Positions 60,483 through 64,000 of a stretch of DNA of 64,000 bases are shown piece after piece. The notes below the pieces were generated by a model, which had not been told where the DNA came from, did no database searches, and saw only the letters and a program-made list of their open reading frames with translations. The position numbers and the translations under genes were made by a program. The first letter of the stretch is position 1, and the number at the start of each line of letters is the position of its first letter. The DNA is from Flavobacteriales bacterium (GTDB lineage: Bacteria > Bacteroidota > Bacteroidia > Flavobacteriales_G > Salibacteraceae): positions 1-64,000 of the forward strand of contig JABMOM010000045.1 of the NCBI GenBank assembly GCA_013204105.1, read 5' to 3'.

Positions 60483-61583
60483 TCAGCTTTGGTCGGTAAT
60501 GGCGCTTCTCAACAATGATTTCCTCGGCGTATAAAGCCCTACGCGAACCCCTTCTTTGCCTATAAGGAAGGTCTCGCGATCCACCACCTTTCCAGTCATG
60601 GTAGACTTACCACGCTTTACCATTACAACTAAATCTTGATCCGTGAGGATCCTCAACCGTTTGGATTCCGGATCATTCGCTTTGAAGCTGAAAAGATTAT
60701 GACCCAAACTAATGGGCTTCCCGATGATGCTGCCATCTCTGTTGTAGATGAACATGTCGATCAGGATATTGGCGTCATCCTGTGCAATGCGTACGAGATT
60801 GATATCAGATGGGTCTATATCATCCATCTTGAAGACCCCGTATTCGTCTGTTGTCACGTTTGCTGTCTCCTCGAGGCCGTCATTCAGCAATGCTAGATCG
60901 AAATCACTTATCGGCTTGCCATTTCGTTTTCGAACCCGGCCAATGATCATTGCGCCTTCCTCCATGGCTGTTACCTTGCTGAGTAGCTCACTTTTTCCGG
61001 ATGGTGTTATTTCCTCGACCTTTACCGGATTTACATTTCCGATTTCCTTCGAATTATCAGCCTCCTCCGCTACTTCAGTAGGTACTTCTTCTACGTCGAT
61101 CGAAGGCTGAAATCTCTCGGTTAAATAGAGGGCGAACTTTTCCTTTTTTGCATTGGCACCAATCAGCATGAAGTGCTTTTTTTTCGGATGCATCCCAAAT
61201 ACTTCGATCGCGTAATCGCCCTGGGCTCCTACAAACCGCTCGCATCCGAGTGGTTCGAGTATTTCAAATCCATTCACCGTATCCAAGTAGGCCACATAGA
61301 TGAGGGGGTCTGAGATATTTCCCCAGTTAAACCCTGTGGAAACTGTCACTTTGAGTTGATTGCCTGCCGGATAGACCCTAAACCATGCGCCATAGTGAAT
61401 ACTGTCTGAGGCACAAAACGATCCAACAGCTCCCCATGAAATTTTCTTGGTCTCAAAATCCTTTGGGACAGGAGTATATTCTGTCTTGAGGATCTTCGAC
61501 TTGTTGATGACAAAATCAGCTTGGCCGAACACAAATAATGTGCTGAAAAGCAGGATGGCGCAAGCTAAAAGATTCTGTTTCAT
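60483..61583 (-). CDS. 5' fragment of broken copy A: signal peptide, unknown domain and CarboxypepD_reg-like region
   Basis: 366 codons up to the internal TGA. Signal peptide LLACAILLFSTLFVFGQA; an N-terminal domain shared with copy B (PKDFETKKISWGAVGSFC); and two peptidase-regulatory-like repeats (MIIGRVRKRNGKPISDFDLALLNDG; MTGKVVDRETFLIGKEGVRVGLY). Translated alone it would lack the peptidoglycan anchor. Confidence 0.6.
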   Translation of the reverse strand: MKQNLLACAILLFSTLFVFGQADFVINKSKILKTEYTPVPKDFETKKISWGAVGSFCASDSIHYGAWFRVYPAGNQLKVTVSTGFNWGNISDPLIYVAYLDTVNGFEILEPLGCERFVGAQGDYAIEVFGMHPKKKHFMLIGANAKKEKFALYLTERFQPSIDVEEVPTEVAEEADNSKEIGNVNPVKVEEITPSGKSELLSKVTAMEEGAMIIGRVRKRNGKPISDFDLALLNDGLEETANVTTDEYGVFKMDDIDPSDINLVRIAQDDANILIDMFIYNRDGSIIGKPISLGHNLFSFKANDPESKRLRILTDQDLVVMVKRGKSTMTGKVVDRETFLIGKEGVRVGLYTPRKSLLRSAITDQS

Positions 61584-61596
61584 GGGGTCGATGGCG

Positions 61597-61604
61597 CGAA
61601 AATA
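61597..61604 (-). promoter_or_regulatory. -7 box variant TATTTTCG upstream of copy A
   Basis: Minus strand TATTTTCG, one mismatch from TAnnTTTG, 13 bases before the ATG at 61583. Confidence 0.35.
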
Positions 61605-61687
61605 CGACTGAAAATAAAACTTCTAACGGCAGAAGGCATCAGCTTTGAACGCGTCCGTGTTTACGGCGTTCCTTACCATAAGTTGTC

Positions 61688-62782
61688 TCAGTCGACAACC
61701 TTGAATTCAACCCTTCGGTTTTTCTTTCTCCCTTCTTCTGTATCGTTGGAAGCGATCGGATCACTCTCCCCTAATCCCTTGAAGGTCATCCGATTAGCGT
61801 CAATGCCTTTGTTGATCAAATAATCAACCACCGCCTTTGCTCTGTTCTCCGAAAGAATTTGATTCATTGTGCTCGAACCTTGATTGTCTGTATGCCCGAA
61901 CACCGCTATCTTGACGGAAGTCATCTTTTGCAGCTGGGTTGAGAGGCGATTCAATTCTTCAAACGAAGACTCCAAGAGGTCCGCAGATCCGTACGCGAAA
62001 AGGATGTTCTTCAATACAATGGACTTCCCAATACTCATGTCGCCGAAGTCACTCGGAAGCTGCATGCGCGTGTCTTTGACCTCCATCCGCTTCATTTCAA
62101 CCATTTCTTGTGGGAGCGAATTAAACTTGAAGAAGCCATCGGCCCCCATGTCATCGGAATTCGCAACAGTGCTTGGAACGTTGAACTCATCCACGATCAC
62201 AATTTCGGTAAAGTCCTTTTCCTGATCACTCGTCACTTTGATATCCCAATCGTCAGATTCTTGTATAACAAAGGAAAAGATGCCGTTCTTGTCCGTAACC
62301 GATGAAGACATGAGTTGTCGCTCCTTATTATAAAGGCCCACTTCTACCCCAGATCGGCCAAATAAGAACGTCTGCTTGTCCACTACCCTACCTATGATGC
62401 CTTTCTTGCCGGAAGCCACTTGCAACGAATAGTCTTTGGGTGCAAGGAGTTTGATGAATTCCGCTAAGCCTTTGTCAACCCCAAAGCCGTACAGCTGATC
62501 ACCGATGCGGGTAGATCGGCTCTTGATGCTTCCCTTCTCATCGATCAAGAACATAGCTACTTCAAGCTCTGTATCCTCTGACTCAATGCGCGTCATGTAC
62601 ACCTGATCAGCATCCAATTTTTCAAAGTTGAATACGCCTTGCGCATTCGTGAGGGCACTGGCCACCAATTGTTGGGACTCGTCGAGCAAGCTAACCTTCA
62701 CATCGGCTTGTTCCTTTCCTTCCTTGTTCAGCACCCGTCCAAAGATTTTGTGGAGTACAGATGCTGTCTCCTTCTCTTCCAC
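61688..62782 (-). CDS. 3' fragment of broken copy B: CarboxypepD_reg-like repeats and OmpA domain
   Basis: 364 codons from an internal GTG that is unlikely to be a true start. It has two regulatory-like repeats (IFGRVLNKEGKEQADVKVSLLDE; IIGRVVDKQTFLFGRSGVEVGLY) and a C-terminal OmpA domain (VKIAVFGHTDNQGSS, LSENRAKAVVDYLINKGI, LGESDPIASNDTEEGRKKNRRVEF). Confidence 0.6.
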   Translation of the reverse strand: MEEKETASVLHKIFGRVLNKEGKEQADVKVSLLDESQQLVASALTNAQGVFNFEKLDADQVYMTRIESEDTELEVAMFLIDEKGSIKSRSTRIGDQLYGFGVDKGLAEFIKLLAPKDYSLQVASGKKGIIGRVVDKQTFLFGRSGVEVGLYNKERQLMSSSVTDKNGIFSFVIQESDDWDIKVTSDQEKDFTEIVIVDEFNVPSTVANSDDMGADGFFKFNSLPQEMVEMKRMEVKDTRMQLPSDFGDMSIGKSIVLKNILFAYGSADLLESSFEELNRLSTQLQKMTSVKIAVFGHTDNQGSSTMNQILSENRAKAVVDYLINKGIDANRMTFKGLGESDPIASNDTEEGRKKNRRVEFKVVD

Positions 62783-62814
62783 TTTTTTCAGCGGCTCAAA
62801 ATCATCCGTGCTGC

Positions 62815-63264
62815 TTATGGCAAAACGGCGCTTGTCCTCCTTGCCACTACCAAAACGTAATACGTTTCATCTTTCGACAAGCCCGTAGACTCAATCGAGT
62901 AGATGCCATCATTACCGGTATGCTCCACGCAGCATACCTCTTGAAGGGACCTTCCTGATTTCGTCTCGACCACTTTTCCGAAGTAGATCACCGGGTCCTC
63001 TAAATTACCCATGTTGCCCCCGGTATGGACGTTGAATTTTGCTTTGTCAGACTTCACTTGGAGTTCAAACCAAGCACCGAAAGCTGGAGATTGAACGCAT
63101 GAACTTTCCAAGGCATTCCAAGACAAAGGTTGCGTTTGCATGTCCTTGGGAAAGGGTTTGTAGCCCATTTTGACCTTTCGGGCATCGTCGATCCGGTAGT
63201 CCATCTGCGCAGATGCAGAACACAATATGAATAAAGCCAGTAGCGTCGAAAAGATTGTCCTCAT
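62815..63264 (-). CDS. 5' fragment of broken copy B: signal peptide and N-terminal domain
   Basis: 149 codons: signal peptide IFSTLLALFILCSASAQ, then the domain shared with copy A (PKDMQTQPLSWNALESSC ... GNMGNLEDPVIYFGKVVETKSG ... CVEHTGNDGIYSIES). The last six or so residues (RTSAVLP) are out of frame relative to the paralogue. TAATTTTG lies 17 bases upstream. Confidence 0.6.
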   Translation of the reverse strand: MRTIFSTLLALFILCSASAQMDYRIDDARKVKMGYKPFPKDMQTQPLSWNALESSCVQSPAFGAWFELQVKSDKAKFNVHTGGNMGNLEDPVIYFGKVVETKSGRSLQEVCCVEHTGNDGIYSIESTGLSKDETYYVLVVARRTSAVLP

Positions 63265-63281
63265 AGCGTGGAGTTGTCAAA

Positions 63282-63289
63282 CAAAATTA
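63282..63289 (-). promoter_or_regulatory. Putative promoter -7 box (TAATTTTG) of copy B
   Basis: Minus strand TAATTTTG, a full match to TAnnTTTG, 17 bases before the ATG at 63264. A CTTG lies upstream but at a longer spacing than usual (23 bases). Confidence 0.45.
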
Positions 63290-63365
63290 GCAGAACCATT
63301 CACCCAGCGCTACAAGGTCAAGCTTTGGGCAAGGAATTCTATTTTCGAAGCCAAACTCCACGTCT

Positions 63366-64000
63366 ATGCTCAAGATCGACATGCACACCCATATCCTGCC
63401 TGAACGGCTCCCTCGCTTTGCCGACAAGTTCGGTTATGGAGACTTCATTCACCTGCAACCTAGAGAAGACGGGGCGGCGGACATGATGAAGGGGGATACC
63501 TATTTTAGAACGATCCAACCCAATTGCTGGGACCCAGACCTCCGAATCGGAGAATATGCCGAAAACCTGACCCAGGTGCAGGTTGTATGTACCATCCCCG
63601 TCATGTTTAGCTATTGGGCGAAAGGCAAGGATTGCTTGGAGCTTTCGCAATTCCTGAACGATGACATTGCCAAGCTGGTGGAGAAGCATCCGAAGCATTA
63701 CATCGGCCTAGGAACTATCCCTATGCAGGATACCGATTTGGCCATTCAAGAACTCAGGCGACTGAAAGAAGAACTCAACATCCCGGGCATTCAGATCGGA
63801 AGCAACATCAATGACCTCAACCTGAATGAAGAACGCTTCTTCCCCATTTTCGAAGCCTGCCAGGAATTAGACTTGGCAATCATGGTGCATCCTTGGAACA
63901 TGATGGGCATGGAAAGCATGCCCAAGTATTGGCTTCCTTGGCTGGTCGGAATGCCAGGTGAGACTTCGCGTGCTATGTGCTCCATGATCTTCGGAGGCAT
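63366..64000 (+). CDS. ACMSD-type amidohydrolase (2-amino-3-carboxymuconate-6-semialdehyde decarboxylase), 3' end outside window
   Basis: The frame is open from the ATG at 63366 to the window end, 211 codons. The N terminus MLKIDMHTHILPERLPRF provides the first two metal His of the amidohydrolase fold; VVCTIPVMFSYWAKGKD, GLGTIPMQD and IMVHPWNMMGMESM (third His) match ACMSD, which decarboxylates ACMS in the kynurenine route of tryptophan breakdown. The remaining third of the protein lies beyond base 64000. It is divergent from OmpA copy B. Confidence 0.88.
   Translation, partial: MLKIDMHTHILPERLPRFADKFGYGDFIHLQPREDGAADMMKGDTYFRTIQPNCWDPDLRIGEYAENLTQVQVVCTIPVMFSYWAKGKDCLELSQFLNDDIAKLVEKHPKHYIGLGTIPMQDTDLAIQELRRLKEELNIPGIQIGSNINDLNLNEERFFPIFEACQELDLAIMVHPWNMMGMESMPKYWLPWLVGMPGETSRAMCSMIFGG

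Larger units (their letters stand above)
59880..61583 (-). pseudogene. OmpA-family envelope protein gene interrupted by an in-frame TGA (copy A)
   Basis: The two open frames 61583-60483 and 60404-59880 are in the same reading frame and together make one 567-codon gene, with TGA at codon 367 (60485-60483). Across the stop the frame reads TDQS-stop-AFLFTQLDEEEY, which aligns with TDKNGIFSFVIQESDD in the neighbouring paralogue; the stop sits where the paralogue has Gly (a single-base GGA to TGA change would do it). Layout: signal peptide, N-terminal unknown domain, carboxypeptidase-regulatory-like segments, then a C-terminal OmpA peptidoglycan-binding domain. Either a real nonsense mutation or a sequencing error. 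Confidence 0.75.
61688..63264 (-). pseudogene. OmpA-family envelope protein gene with a one-base frameshift (copy B)
   Basis: Paralogue of the gene at 59880. The 5' frame (63264-62815) reads ...YYVLVVARRTSAVLP-stop; the 3' frame (from about 62845) reads KEDKRRFAISSTDDFEPLKKVEEKE. Copy A continues without a break here (LIGANAKKEKFALYLTERFQP). Adding one A in the GGCAAGGAGG stretch (plus-strand TT at 62841-62842) restores VLVVAKEDKRRFAISS and one 525-residue protein. The total span, 1,577 bases, is one short of a multiple of three. So a single deletion disrupts the gene, or the sequence has an indel error. Confidence 0.78.

Noticed and set aside
60483-60485. Recoding of UGA as Gly or selenocysteine in OmpA copy A
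   Set aside because: Many genes in this window stop at TGA, including several ATGA overlaps, and the paralogue has Gly, not Cys. No SECIS-like structure was evident. A mutation or error is simpler.
62815-62850. Programmed -1 frameshift in OmpA copy B
   Set aside because: No X XXY YYZ heptamer precedes the zero-frame stop. The SD-like AAGGAGG at the site is probably chance, and this phylum makes little use of SD pairing.
1-64000. CRISPR arrays, prophage, insertion sequences, integrons, rRNA or tRNA genes
   Set aside because: I found no regularly spaced direct repeats, transposase or integrase frames, or cloverleaf-like intergenic sequence; the gaps are too short and have no matching motifs.

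Overview
This window looks like a chromosomal segment of a Bacteroidota bacterium, most likely a member of the Flavobacteriales; I cannot name the genus. The evidence is: a type IX secretion (T9SS) target with SprB repeats and a Por-type C-terminal sorting domain; a MurF-alanine racemase fusion; DUF4270, DUF4271, DUF3098 and DUF2795 genes; a SecA of more than 1,100 residues; a stand-alone N-terminal glycogen-synthase domain next to panC and glmS; and promoters of the Bacteroidota form TTG-N19-TAnnTTTG. The region is almost entirely core chromosome. I see no rRNA, tRNA, CRISPR array, insertion sequence or prophage. No stretch longer than about 290 bases lacks a gene. Genes are tightly packed: many are joined by ATGA or TGATG overlaps, and several convergent pairs overlap or abut at their stop codons.

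Layout. 1-2920: the end of a ComM-like ATPase, then a T9SS-exported SprB-repeat protein. 3027-6044: an envelope sugar-transfer cassette (polyprenyl-phosphate GT2, PAP2 phosphatase, ArnT-like GT-C). 6029-13865: secA, a DUF2795 protein, cobalamin adenosyltransferase, a DMT exporter, and a large GT-C-like membrane protein in a visibly AT-richer patch. 13961-18586: rplU-rpmA, serS, a lipoprotein and a TPR protein. 18663-26683: ftsX-DUF3098-uppP-truB, queA-ispD-rlmN, a secreted unknown protein and a polyprenyl synthetase. 26821-32197: a Cys-rich lipoprotein, glutaryl-CoA dehydrogenase, DUF4271-hemD, rnpA-yidD and an S41 protease. 32227-38681: an O-antigen-ligase-like protein, two glycosyltransferases, murF-alr and tdk. 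38846-42215: a coiled-coil protein, an M28 peptidase, and an ECF sigma factor with a membrane partner.

42504-46849 is the most unusual operon. Five genes are joined by four-base overlaps: an RPE-like epimerase fused to two CBS domains, a class I-beta DAHP-synthase-like enzyme, a KdsC-like HAD phosphatase with an extra N-terminal domain, rsmI and an MDR oxidoreductase. The first three mimic the kdsD-kdsA-kdsC logic of ulosonic-acid synthesis but use different enzyme families. They could make a non-Kdo 3-deoxy-ulosonate, or they could be a rearranged aromatic-pathway entry.

46850-64000: an epimerase, APS reductase, panC, a truncated glycogen-synthase homologue with DUF4270 and glmS, a metallopeptidase-like lipoprotein, a MORN protein, superoxide dismutase, an S41 protease with dCMP deaminase, an S9 peptidase, two adjacent paralogous OmpA-family genes that are both broken (one by an in-frame TGA, one by a single-base frameshift), and the start of an ACMSD-type decarboxylase that runs off the end.

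Regulation visible in the sequence is mainly promoter placement. TAnnTTTG or TAnnTTCG boxes often sit only 3-10 bases before the start codon, which suggests leaderless or nearly leaderless mRNAs. Several genes need TTG start codons.
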